Part shown: positions 1-7,335 of the stretch, one piece after another
How the letters are laid out: every line of letters begins with the position of its first letter
Numbering within the stretch: position 1 is the first letter of the stretch
DNA from: Candidatus Bathyarchaeota archaeon
GTDB lineage: Archaea; Thermoproteota; Bathyarchaeia; 40CM-2-53-6
Reading direction: 5' to 3'
Assembly (NCBI GenBank): GCA_005884195.1
Contig: VBBP01000046.1
Location: 1-50,455, forward strand
DNA length: 50,455 bases
The notes under the pieces: model-generated
The model's input: the letters and a program-made list of their open reading frames with translations, nothing else
What the model was told of the DNA's origin: nothing
Databases searched by the model: none
Made by a program: the position numbers and the translations under genes

Positions 1-1
1 T

Positions 2-1321
2 ATCATCGTCACTAACCGTTGCGATCTGACCTGCTGGTACTGCTTCTTCTACGTCAAAAAGGGCCTCGAAGGAGCGTACGTATACGAGCCAAGCCTCGAC
101 CAGGTCAAAGAAATGGTCCGAGCCCTCAAAGCTGAGAGGCCAGTACCAGGAAACTCGCTCCAGATAACCGGAGGAGAACCGACCCTACGACCAGAGCTTC
201 CAGAGATCGTCAAGATCATCAAAGAAGAGGGAGTAGACCACATACAGCTCAACACAAACGGCATCAACCTCGCACTCAACCCCAACCTAGCCCATATCCT
301 ACGCGATAACGGGCTCAGCAACCTCTACATGAGCTTCGACGGAGTAAGCCCCAAGACCAACCCCAAGAACCACTGGGAAGCACCCTATACAATCGAGAGT
401 TGCCGAAAAGCAAACCTCGGCGTAGTACTCGTCCCAACAGTCATCAAGTCAATCAATGATCACGAGCTAGGCGGCATACTCCGCTTCGCCCAGAGAAACA
501 TCGACATCGTCCGAGCAATCAGCTACCAGCCAGTGTCGCTAACGGGACGAATGAAGAAGCAAGAGAGGGAAAAGTACCGAATTACCATTCCGGACTGCAT
601 CGAGAGGATCGAAGAGCAGACCAACGGAGAGATTCCACGAGACGCGTGGTTCCCAGTCCCCAGCTGCTCACCGGTAACCCACTTCGTGGAAGCGTTCACG
701 AAGCGACCCCAGTACGAGCTGTCGATCCACTTCGCGTGCGGCGCCGGAACATATGTGTTCGAGGACAAGGACACCAAGAAGATGGTCCCGATAACCTCTT
801 TCGTCGATCTCAAAGGACTATTCGAGTACCTTGATGAGAAGACCGACGAGTTGAACTCGGGCACCAACAAGTACTTGGTCGCTGCGAAATTCATTACCAA
901 GCTCAACAGCTTCATCGAGAAAGACAAGCAACCAGCGGGACTCAACCTAAGCAAATTGCTCGTAGGGGCATTGCTGAAACACGACTACAGCTCAGTAGGA
1001 CAGTTCCATGTTCGAAGCATGTTCCTCGGCATGATGCACTTCCAAGACAAGTACAACCAGGACGAGGAGCGACTACAGCGATGCGACATACACTACCTCA
1101 CACCGGACATGAGGATCATTCCATTCTGCAGCTTCAACGTCATCCCCGAATGGTACCGTGATAGGATCCAGAAGAAATACGGTGTCAGTGTAGAAGAGTG
1201 GGAGAAGAAAAATGGAGAGAAGCTTGAGTCACGCCTCTACCGTGGACAGCTACGACGCGGAAAGCACGCGGACGGCTGCGGCTGCAGCGCGGTACACATC
1301 GAGCCCATTACCGGCACCTAA
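2..1321 (+). CDS. tes: Tetraether lipid synthase (Tes), radical SAM, 5'-truncated by window edge
   Basis: The reading frame is already open at the first bases, so the N-terminus lies outside the window. The first codons carry a radical-SAM cluster motif, CDLTCWYC (CxxxCxxC), followed by the LQITGGEPTLRPEL motif typical of radical SAM enzymes. The C-terminal half has further cysteines (FACGAGTYVF, QRCDIHYLTPD, IPFCSFN) and the run RSMFLGMMHFQDKYN, which match what I know of Tes (MJ0619-type) proteins, enzymes with several Fe-S clusters. Tes joins the phytanyl chains of two archaeol lipids to make membrane-spanning GDGT tetraethers at the cytoplasmic membrane. The C-terminus is complete and ends ADGCGCSAVHIEPITGT. 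A hairpin with a T-rich tail follows directly. Family assignment is from remembered motifs, without an alignment. Confidence 0.88.
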   Translation: MIVTNRCDLTCWYCFFYVKKGLEGAYVYEPSLDQVKEMVRALKAERPVPGNSLQITGGEPTLRPELPEIVKIIKEEGVDHIQLNTNGINLALNPNLAHILRDNGLSNLYMSFDGVSPKTNPKNHWEAPYTIESCRKANLGVVLVPTVIKSINDHELGGILRFAQRNIDIVRAISYQPVSLTGRMKKQEREKYRITIPDCIERIEEQTNGEIPRDAWFPVPSCSPVTHFVEAFTKRPQYELSIHFACGAGTYVFEDKDTKKMVPITSFVDLKGLFEYLDEKTDELNSGTNKYLVAAKFITKLNSFIEKDKQPAGLNLSKLLVGALLKHDYSSVGQFHVRSMFLGMMHFQDKYNQDEERLQRCDIHYLTPDMRIIPFCSFNVIPEWYRDRIQKKYGVSVEEWEKKNGEKLESRLYRGQLRRGKHADGCGCSAVHIEPITGT

Positions 1322-1370
1322 ATCGGAAAATTATCCTCCAGACATTTTTTGCTTGGAAGTCGGAGAGCTA

Positions 1371-1402
1371 CGGGAGTTTCTATCCCGTTTTCTCCCTTTT
1401 TG
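1371..1402 (+). terminator. Probable terminator of the tes gene
   Basis: A 5-bp stem (CGGGA at 1371-1375 with TCCCG at 1383-1387) is followed by TTTT and then CTCCC and TTTTT. It lies 50 nt after the tes stop codon and before the convergent peptidase gene. Archaea terminate mainly on T-runs, so the T-tracts are the important part. Confidence 0.5.
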
Positions 1403-1438
1403 TTAACCATCGAGAACCAAGATACGCGAGACTACGCG

Positions 1439-3280
1439 TTAAGGCACGGGTTTCTCCCGGGCCAGCAGCGTCCGTTCTAGAAAGTCGCCTATCGCAGTGT
1501 AGGCTTTGACTCGGTTTGGGATCTTCGCGATTCCATGTCCCTCGTCCTCGAATCTCAAGAATTCAACTTGTCTTCCACGTTGTTTCAATCTCTCCACTAT
1601 TTGTTCTGCTTCCCCGACTGGGACCCTAGGATCGTTGGCTCCATGAATCACCAACAGGGGGGCATGGATCTTGTCCACTTGATGTATCGGCGAGATCCGT
1701 TTGAATAATTCCCTGTCCTTTTCGAGGCTACCGTATTCTGCTTCTCTGAGGTGTCGTCTCCATCGTGCCGTATTTTCCAGAAACGTTTCAAAGTTAGCGA
1801 TCCCCACGAGGTCCACGCCAGCGGCCCAGATGTCCGGGTATTCCGTTATTGCCGATAGAACCATGAAGCCGCCGTAGCTTCCGCCTACGATTCCTACTCG
1901 GTCTTGCTTTGCAAGACCTTTTCCAACCGCCCACTTTACTAGATATTCTAGGTCCCGAACAGAGTCTAGGCGCTTATCGACATCATCCAGATGGACGCCT
2001 TTCTTGCCATAGCCTGTGCTGCCGCGCACGTTCGGGGCTAGCACCAGGAAGCCGCGGTTGACGAGGTATTGGATGATGATGTTGAACCGGGCAGTCTCTT
2101 GGCTTTCGGGGCCCCCGTGGACAAAGACGACCGTTGGCAGCGATTCTCGACCACTAGCCGGCCGGTAGGCCCAGACAGGAATGAGAAGGTCGTCGAAACT
2201 GGGAAATCTCAAACCTTCAGGCTCGACGAGACTCGACTGCGGAATGGCCGCGGTCGGGGCAAACGTGACTTGCCTAACCAAACTGTCTTCAACATCCAAG
2301 AGCCAGAGGTTCAAGTTGTGCTTCGGGCCCTGAAAGCTGAACACGAGATGTTTGGAATCAGGGCTCCAATCCATTAGGTTGCGGCCCGAAACTACAGGCG
2401 ACTCAAAAGCGCCTAGAGGAAGACCATCAACCACAGAATCCTGTTTCTTCTCCAGGTCGTAAATATGCAATCTGCTAGCCCCGTCGACGTTCCGGAAGTA
2501 TGCTAGCAAGCGAGTATCATGGGAGACACTTCCACCTATCGCGTCCCAGTCCTCTTCGATCAGATAATCCAAGTGTCCGGTTCCAACATCGATGGTAGCG
2601 GGCTGGAGGAATTCCCGACCTTCGCTTGTCAGAACATACAACGTGCTCATGTCTTTGGCATGGCCAGCATAGTCAAAGCTCGCTTCACCGGAGTGCTTTG
2701 TGAGGTGAGCTGTCTCCCCCGTTTCAGGCCAGAGCAGGTAGAGATCACTATCCATGTTGGTGTTTGCCTTTGTGAAGACAATTCGATCTTTGTCTACCCA
2801 GTCCAAGGGATAGTTCGTAGCGTCGTTCTGGTAGACGAGATTCTTCTCTCCGCTCACAAGAACGCTGGTGTAGATGTCGAAGAATTTTTCATCTCTCTCG
2901 TTTGACGCATAGCACACCGACTCGCCGCTAGGAGAGAAGGAGCCGAGGACGCGGATCCAGTCGTCTCCAACGGTCAATTTCTTCGCCGCGAGATTCTCCA
3001 TGTCCAAAGTCCATACTTGGTGCTTCTCGCCGCCTCCAGGGTCCATCGAGAGTCCAAGGTTTTGGCCGGTCGGCGAAAAGACGGCCGAAGAAACGCGCTC
3101 GTTGAAAAGTGTTAACTGGTCTATTCGACTTGTTGCGAGGTCTAGAATCCAGGCTTGCGGGACTCCGGTAATGTCGCTGATGAACGAGATGTGCTGACCA
3201 TCAGGCGCAAAGCTTGGTCCATAGGCTATGCGCACGCTAGAGTATCGATCGAAACCATATCTTGGACGGTTTGACGACAT
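1439..3280 (-). CDS. S9 family serine peptidase (acylaminoacyl/prolyl oligopeptidase type)
   Basis: This 613-residue protein has the two-part design of S9 peptidases. The N-terminal ~350 residues are a WD40/TolB-like beta-propeller (repeated SFSPSGESVCYAS and DWSPDSKHLVFSF type blades). The C-terminal part is an alpha/beta-hydrolase. The catalytic triad is readable: Ser468 in GGSYGGF, Asp550 in GANDPRVP and His582 in DEGHG. The oxyanion-side motif VFVHGGPE is also present. No signal peptide is seen, so it should be cytoplasmic and trim oligopeptides or acylated peptides. It is transcribed towards tes, with divergent small genes behind its start. Exact specificity (acylaminoacyl- versus dipeptidyl-) cannot be told from sequence alone. 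Confidence 0.9.
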   Translation of the reverse strand: MSSNRPRYGFDRYSSVRIAYGPSFAPDGQHISFISDITGVPQAWILDLATSRIDQLTLFNERVSSAVFSPTGQNLGLSMDPGGGEKHQVWTLDMENLAAKKLTVGDDWIRVLGSFSPSGESVCYASNERDEKFFDIYTSVLVSGEKNLVYQNDATNYPLDWVDKDRIVFTKANTNMDSDLYLLWPETGETAHLTKHSGEASFDYAGHAKDMSTLYVLTSEGREFLQPATIDVGTGHLDYLIEEDWDAIGGSVSHDTRLLAYFRNVDGASRLHIYDLEKKQDSVVDGLPLGAFESPVVSGRNLMDWSPDSKHLVFSFQGPKHNLNLWLLDVEDSLVRQVTFAPTAAIPQSSLVEPEGLRFPSFDDLLIPVWAYRPASGRESLPTVVFVHGGPESQETARFNIIIQYLVNRGFLVLAPNVRGSTGYGKKGVHLDDVDKRLDSVRDLEYLVKWAVGKGLAKQDRVGIVGGSYGGFMVLSAITEYPDIWAAGVDLVGIANFETFLENTARWRRHLREAEYGSLEKDRELFKRISPIHQVDKIHAPLLVIHGANDPRVPVGEAEQIVERLKQRGRQVEFLRFEDEGHGIAKIPNRVKAYTAIGDFLERTLLAREKPVP

Positions 3281-3401
3281 GGCTATCTCGGTTGTTCCTT
3301 ACGGGCTGTTCTTATAATCGCTTCAGGGGGTCGAGTGCTGATGCCAAGGTTTTTCAGCGTGGAAGCTCAGGAGCGCCATCCTCGGGCCTAGTGGGAAACA
3401 A

Positions 3402-3959
3402 TTGCAGAAATCTGTTGTGAAGCAGGACGCGGGTAGCTGGGCGCGTATCGAGAATGTTACAGTCAAGTGCTCGCCGTCTAACGCGAAGGTTGACGATAAT
3501 CTTGCCTTCACTGTGGGTTTCCGACTTGACGGTGTCGTCCGCCGAAACTTTCATCAGAAGTTCTGGGAAGCTGCGTACGATCAGCATGATGGTGGACTGC
3601 GGATGGCGTTCAAGGCTCAACTCCACAAGTCTGGGCTTCGCTTGCTCGCTAAGCCGTTGAAAGAGGAGAAATTCGTTCGGAGAGCAGTTTTCTTCTGGAC
3701 GCGGAACCCCGAGCTTCCTCACCGAGTCTGGATGACTGTAGCGACAGAATTTGAGACGATCCTCTATCCGAAAACTGAGGAGGAAGCCAGAGAGATGATG
3801 TTCAATGTGACCCGGAGCTTCGAGTTGCCGGCAAGCTCGCTTGGGAAGGGCAATCACAGCCTAGGAGCCAGCGTTAGTGCAAAGTGGGGCAAGCACGTCT
3901 TCACTGAGCGAGGAGAAGCCTCTGGGAAATCGCCTCCTCTGAAGATTCAGATCGCCTGA
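3402..3959 (+). CDS. Hypothetical protein, 185 aa
   Basis: I do not recognise this protein. It starts at TTG (3402); the frame stays open upstream only to a stop at 3339-3341, and no better start exists. It has no transmembrane segment or signal peptide. The alternating hydrophobic/polar pattern (NVTVKCSPSNAKVDDNLAFTVGF, here cited only as a region, and VWMTVATEF) suggests a beta-sandwich. It is rich in Lys/Arg and Phe. A TATA-like CTTATAATC at 3311-3319 sits in the gap shared with the divergent S9 peptidase. It may form a small unit with the 62-residue ORF that follows 42 nt downstream. Confidence 0.6.
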   Translation: MQKSVVKQDAGSWARIENVTVKCSPSNAKVDDNLAFTVGFRLDGVVRRNFHQKFWEAAYDQHDGGLRMAFKAQLHKSGLRLLAKPLKEEKFVRRAVFFWTRNPELPHRVWMTVATEFETILYPKTEEEAREMMFNVTRSFELPASSLGKGNHSLGASVSAKWGKHVFTERGEASGKSPPLKIQIA

Positions 3960-4001
3960 GCTTTTCCAATTTCACCGCAAGATAACAGCCGTCATCTTTA
4001 T

Positions 4002-4190
4002 GTGGCAAGATCATCGGAGACGATGCAGCAGGCGAATCTAACTTTGGCAAAATATGACGGGATCAGAGGACAAGAAATCCTGGAGATTGAAGAAGGGGAG
4101 AATGAAGTCACCGTCATTCTCAGAGACAACCGTTACCTATTCGTCAAAGTAGTCGATGGAAAGCTCATTACAACCTCGGTACCAGAGTAG
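4002..4190 (+). CDS. Small hypothetical protein, 62 aa
   Basis: A short acidic-basic protein of unknown function. The stated start is GTG; an in-frame ATG at 4020 would give 56 residues starting MQQANLTLAKYDG. The pattern of short strands (EVTVILRDNRYLFVKVVDGKLI) looks like a small beta-rich fold. It lies 42 nt after the 185-residue gene in the same direction and could share its transcript. Nothing more can be said. Confidence 0.45.
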   Translation: MARSSETMQQANLTLAKYDGIRGQEILEIEEGENEVTVILRDNRYLFVKVVDGKLITTSVPE

Positions 4191-4259
4191 GCCGCAACTA
4201 GATCATCCCTATCGTCTGTCAGAGGATTCCTCGTTCATCGTGCGATTCGTGGTCGCCCG

Positions 4260-4629
4260 TCAGATGAATTTGTTGATCACCATTAAGACCAGAATGGTCA
4301 AGGAAGGATACTCATTCCCAAGATCGGTAGAGTCGTTGGCCTCTGCGACAAACGCGTAGATCTGGAACACTAATGCGACGATAAGGAGGACGAGCAATGT
4401 TGTGCTGTTTCCTTAGCCCAGCAAGCGACTGCTTCTTCCACATGGCCCCAATCACTACGAGTGCTGCGACCGATATTGCTAGAATCGCGTAATCGTCCAG
4501 CGCATGAGTGAGCATGTCGCCTTCTAAGCCTATGAAGGCTACAACAATCTCGATCAACACGATAAACAGGACAATGAAGGCTCGGCGTTTCGCCAGCTCA
4601 CGTGCGATGGATTTTTTCTTCGGAAACAT
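4260..4629 (-). pseudogene. Small multi-pass membrane protein with a frameshift
   Basis: The frame that starts at ATG 4629 encodes a basic N-terminus, two hydrophobic segments (FIVLFIVLIEIVVAFIGLEG and ILAISVAALVVIGAMW) and then LAGLRKQ. After this it runs into an Arg-rich tail that looks like wrong-frame translation and stops at 4312. In the neighbouring frame the DNA continues as TTLLVLLIVALVFQIYAFVA, a third hydrophobic helix, and ends with ILVLMVINKFI at a TGA (4260-4262). A stop in that second frame at 4413-4415 places the shift between about 4390 and 4412. The gene is therefore either a recently broken four-helix membrane protein or carries a sequencing indel. Function unknown. Confidence 0.6.
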
Positions 4630-4744
4630 CGGTCGATGGGTTTGTCTTCATGGTTCACCCTTTCTCGGTCTCTAGCACGCGAGCCGCATTGTACTTCCCT
4701 ATTATGAAAGATTCTACACAGGGTTGGATGTCACTTTTTGCTCG

Positions 4745-5773
4745 TTACACCTTGAGGACTATCTTTCCAAAGTGCTCGCTCTTCTCCATTTTCTCCTGAG
4801 CTTTCGCGGCCTCCATGAGCGGAAAGATTGAATCGACAACGGGTTTTAGTTTTGCGTCTTCGAAGAAGCTGAGGACTTTGAGGAGTTCTCCTCGTCCTCC
4901 CATAAAGGAGCCCATGAGGGAGAACTGCTTGACGAAGATGTATCGGATATCGATCTCAGCTTTTCCTCCACTTGTGACGCCGCAGTTGACCAACCGACCC
5001 GCTGGAGCCATCGACTTCATGCTCTTCTCCCATGTTGCTTGTCCAATATGGTCGAAGACAACGTTGGCCTTCTTTCCGTTTGTTACTTGTTTGATTTCGT
5101 TCGGTATGTCCTGTGTATGATGGTTTAGAACGAAATCTGCTCCGAGCTTCTCAGCCTTGTCTCTCTTTCCATCACTCCCGACTGTGGCAATGACTTTCGC
5201 TCCCAGCAGCTTAGCAACTTGGACTGCAGCACTTCCCACACCGCTTCCTGCAGCCCACACCAGAACCATCTCGCCCGGAACCAGACGTGCTCTAGTTACT
5301 AGCATATGCCAGGCCGTCAAAAAGACAAGCGGGATAGCCGCTGCCTGTTCGAAACTGAGCTTGTCAGGAATAGGAAGCGCGTTCATTCCGGGAACAGCAA
5401 CATACTCAGCGTAGCCGCCCTGCGTCTCATATCCGATGATCTTGTACGAATCGCATAGACTATCCCAGCCATTGCTGCAGTAATCACAAATTCCACAGCT
5501 GATTCCGGGGGCAATCAAAACCTTGCCGCCCTTTGAATGCCCGCTAACCAGATTTCCTATGTCAACGACTTCTCCTGAAATGTCACAGCCCGATATGTGG
5601 GGAAGCGGAATTCTCTCCTTCCTAGTTCCGCTTCTTGCCCAAATGTCCAGGTGGTTCAGCGCACACGCTTTTACTCGAACCAGAATCTCGCTTGCCTTGA
5701 TCTTCGGGTCGGGGGCTTCTTCAAAGCGGAGCTTCTCGGGTCCACCGAATTCGTGAAATCTGACAGCCTTCAA
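4745..5773 (-). CDS. Zinc-containing alcohol dehydrogenase / quinone oxidoreductase family (MDR)
   Basis: A medium-chain dehydrogenase/reductase of 342 residues. I place the start at TTG 5773, because KAVRFHEFGGPEKL is the usual beginning of this family; an ATG 42 nt upstream would add 14 unusual residues. The structural-zinc loop is complete: Cys93, Cys96, Cys99 and Cys107 in CGICDYCSNGWDSLC. Catalytic-site candidates are Cys37 and His59. The Rossmann motif AAGSGVGSAAVQVAK binds NAD(P)H. It probably oxidises or reduces alcohols, aldehydes or enones; the substrate cannot be inferred. It is divergent from an HTH regulator that begins 112 nt away, which might control it, though that regulator may instead serve its own downstream gene. 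Confidence 0.87.
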   Translation of the reverse strand: MKAVRFHEFGGPEKLRFEEAPDPKIKASEILVRVKACALNHLDIWARSGTRKERIPLPHISGCDISGEVVDIGNLVSGHSKGGKVLIAPGISCGICDYCSNGWDSLCDSYKIIGYETQGGYAEYVAVPGMNALPIPDKLSFEQAAAIPLVFLTAWHMLVTRARLVPGEMVLVWAAGSGVGSAAVQVAKLLGAKVIATVGSDGKRDKAEKLGADFVLNHHTQDIPNEIKQVTNGKKANVVFDHIGQATWEKSMKSMAPAGRLVNCGVTSGGKAEIDIRYIFVKQFSLMGSFMGGRGELLKVLSFFEDAKLKPVVDSIFPLMEAAKAQEKMEKSEHFGKIVLKV

Positions 5774-5884
5774 ACCGATCTGGCATGCGATGAGAAATGA
5801 CAGTTTTAAGTCCACTAGGTTCTCTGGGCAGTCTATCCTTAACTACCCCGCTCAATCCCTAGCCAAAATCTAGTTCGGTAGTCC

Positions 5885-6337
5885 ATGTCTACGGGCTCGA
5901 CGGAGATTAGCGCTGACAGGATAGCAAGCGAGCTCAAAGGAAATACCTTGAGGGTATACTGGTTTGTTATGAATGCATCAAACCAGACGGTCGGAGTTCG
6001 AGAGGCTCAGAGAGCCTTGAACTTCTCAAGCCCCACTCTCGCTCTCTACCATCTGGACAAGCTCCGAGACCTAGGCCTCGTTTCCCGCGATCCTGGAGGG
6101 TACAAGCTGATCAAAGAGGTGAAAGTTGACGTTCTCAAGCAGTTCATGAAGCTCCCTGGACAGTTTTTCGTGCCCAGATTCTCGCTATACGCCGTCCTTT
6201 TCACAGTCTTGACTATCTATTACGCCCTGAACCTCGTAACAATCGACTTCTTCGCATTCTTTGGCCTTCTCTTCGGAGGGCTCGGCTCAGCCATCTTCTG
6301 GTTTGAAGCGATCAAGACTTGGAGGCAGAGACCCTAG
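5885..6337 (+). CDS. Membrane-tethered winged-helix transcriptional regulator
   Basis: Residues ~10-80 form an ArsR/MarR-like winged helix (VGVREAQRALNFSSPTLALY, then HLDKLRDLGLVSRD). The C-terminal third holds two hydrophobic helices (YAVLFTVLTIYYALNLVTI and FAFFGLLFGGLGSAIFWF), so the DNA-binding domain is likely held at the inner face of the membrane. This one-component layout, HTH plus two TM helices, is common among small archaeal regulators. It lies between a divergent dehydrogenase and a downstream secreted/anchored protein 80 nt away, which may be the sensing partner or target. Both roles are inferred from position only. Confidence 0.8.
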   Translation: MSTGSTEISADRIASELKGNTLRVYWFVMNASNQTVGVREAQRALNFSSPTLALYHLDKLRDLGLVSRDPGGYKLIKEVKVDVLKQFMKLPGQFFVPRFSLYAVLFTVLTIYYALNLVTIDFFAFFGLLFGGLGSAIFWFEAIKTWRQRP

Positions 6338-6417
6338 AATGGTCCTACTGTGGTCAGGAGTGTTCAAAATCGTTGAGTTAATTGTCAGAGTGACGTTAAC
6401 GTAGGAGGAATAGACTG

Positions 6418-7071
6418 ATGGATCTGGCAACAAGAAAGATGGTCTACTACGGCCTCTTGGGCCTGCTTTTGGCTGGGTCGACCATAGCCGTGTTCCGAGT
6501 AGCACCGCAGATGATTCCTGTGCAATTCCTGGCCAAGGACGGAACGTTTGCTGTTTACTTCAGCAGTATTCCTTCAGATATACAAAGCAATCAGAGTGGA
6601 TCTAATCTTGCCCCTCAGGCTCTGGGCCTTAATCCTCCCGGACAGGTTGTTCCCATTAGTATCAACGTCACGATAGACTCGATTTCCTTTCACGACAACG
6701 AAGGCAATGATAGTGGGTGGACCACAGAATCTCTCTCTCCGCCCATGACAATCAATCTTCTCCAGCCTACTACCGTCTCGTGGCTAATTGTAACAGAAAA
6801 GATTCCTGCGCAGAATGTGACCATGATTGTTCTTCATGTCTCCAAAGCCGTTGCTTCGGTGAGCACCAATGGACTCCTCCCGATTAGCCCGGTATCTGTT
6901 AGTATTCCCAGTAATACTCTCAAGATTCCAATAAACTCGGGAGCAAGAGTCGACCCTCAAAAGACCACGAGGGTAGTAGCTGTTCGTCCTCATATTGTCT
7001 TCGCGGGTAATAGTGGTATGGTCAAAGTTACCCCGGTTCTCCTGGTGGAGAGCATCAGCGGACCAGAGTAG
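6418..7071 (+). CDS. Membrane-anchored extracytoplasmic protein, unknown function
   Basis: A 217-residue protein with an N-terminal anchor (MVYYGLLGLLLAGSTIAVF) and an outside domain of Ser/Thr/Asn-rich beta-type sequence (NVTIDSISFH, NVTMIVLHVSKAV). It is preceded by a good Shine-Dalgarno (AGGAGG at 6402-6407), which supports ATG 6418 and translation from a led transcript, probably shared with the HTH protein upstream. The arrangement of periodic strands and the stretch on additive DNA-binding-like motifs show nothing catalytic. It resembles small archaeal cell-surface proteins of DUF4382-like type, but I cannot confirm a family. Confidence 0.65.
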   Translation: MDLATRKMVYYGLLGLLLAGSTIAVFRVAPQMIPVQFLAKDGTFAVYFSSIPSDIQSNQSGSNLAPQALGLNPPGQVVPISINVTIDSISFHDNEGNDSGWTTESLSPPMTINLLQPTTVSWLIVTEKIPAQNVTMIVLHVSKAVASVSTNGLLPISPVSVSIPSNTLKIPINSGARVDPQKTTRVVAVRPHIVFAGNSGMVKVTPVLLVESISGPE

Positions 7072-7104
7072 GATAAGAGTCACTTTTTGGTAGCGGGGGG
7101 TGGA

Positions 7105-7126
7105 CTTTCGGGCCCCACACGGGCCC
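7105..7126 (-). other. tRNA intron 3 (22 nt, T loop)
   Basis: It interrupts the T loop after TTCGAA. Removal restores the 7-nt loop TTCGAAT and the stem GGTGG/CCACC. The intron is mostly a GGGCCC hairpin closing a GTGTG loop. Introns at position 59/60 are known from Thermoproteales tRNAs. Confidence 0.83.
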
Positions 7127-7138
7127 TTCGAACCACCG

Positions 7139-7164
7139 CTTGAGGATCGAGTTCCTATCGATCA
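7139..7164 (-). other. tRNA intron 2 (26 nt, variable loop / T stem junction)
   Basis: It lies between AGAT of the variable loop and C-GGTGG of the T stem. The inner part, GATCGA...TCGATC, forms a 6-bp stem that extends into a bulged helix near the exons. A one-base shift of both ends is equally possible. Confidence 0.8.
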
Positions 7165-7199
7165 ATCTCAGGGTTATGAGCCCTGCGGGTTAAACCTGG

Positions 7200-7243
7200 C
7201 TAAGCGACCCGTTCCGGTCATTTGTTTAACCGGAGTCGAGTCT
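7200..7243 (-). other. tRNA intron 1 (44 nt, D loop)
   Basis: This sequence separates GGGGTAG of exon 1 from CCAGG of exon 2. TAG occurs at both edges, so the cut can slide by up to 3 nt. The intron folds as a hairpin with TCCGGT (7231-7226 region) pairing with ACCGGA, as expected for a substrate of the archaeal splicing endonuclease. It interrupts the D loop, just before G18-G19. Confidence 0.85.
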
Positions 7244-7284
7244 CTACCCCACCCCGCTACAAGAGCGAAGCCGCCTCTGGCGAG

Positions 7285-7292
7285 TTTTAAAA
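7285..7292 (-). promoter_or_regulatory. TATA box of the initiator tRNA gene
   Basis: TTTTAAAA lies with its near edge 27 nt upstream of the tRNA 5' end on the minus strand, the right distance for an archaeal TATA box. It shows the tRNA has its own promoter and need not depend on tiaS read-through. Confidence 0.7.
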
Positions 7293-7335
7293 GGTTTGAC
7301 CGGAAAAAGAATCCACTCGCTACCGGAGCTCTAAT

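Larger units (their letters stand above)
7091..7258 (-). tRNA. Initiator tRNA-Met (CAT) interrupted by three introns
   Basis: Read on the minus strand, the exons join to a clean 76-nt tRNA followed by an encoded CCA (7090-7088). The acceptor stem is AGCGGGG/CCCCGCT, the D stem GGGT/ACCC, the anticodon arm CAGGG-CTCATAA-CCCTG and the T arm GGTGG-TTCGAAT-CCACC. The anticodon is CAT. Initiator identity is shown by the A1-T72 pair and by the three G-C pairs (29-31/39-41) at the base of the anticodon loop. Exons are 7258-7244, 7199-7165, 7138-7127 and 7104-7091. Introns of 44, 26 and 22 nt sit in the D loop, at the variable loop/T stem junction, and in the T loop; none is at the usual 37/38 site. 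Boundaries can slide by a base or more where exon and intron ends repeat. It lies downstream of tiaS with its own TATA box. Confidence 0.9.

Noticed and set aside
7091-7258. Reading the region as tRNA-Ile2(CAU), the TiaS substrate
   Set aside because: The A1-T72 pair, three consecutive G-C pairs of the anticodon stem and overall sequence are those of the initiator tRNA.
7091-7258. RNase P or SRP RNA on the plus strand (compact stem-rich fold)
   Set aside because: The conserved RNase P and SRP motifs are absent, while the minus strand gives a full tRNA.
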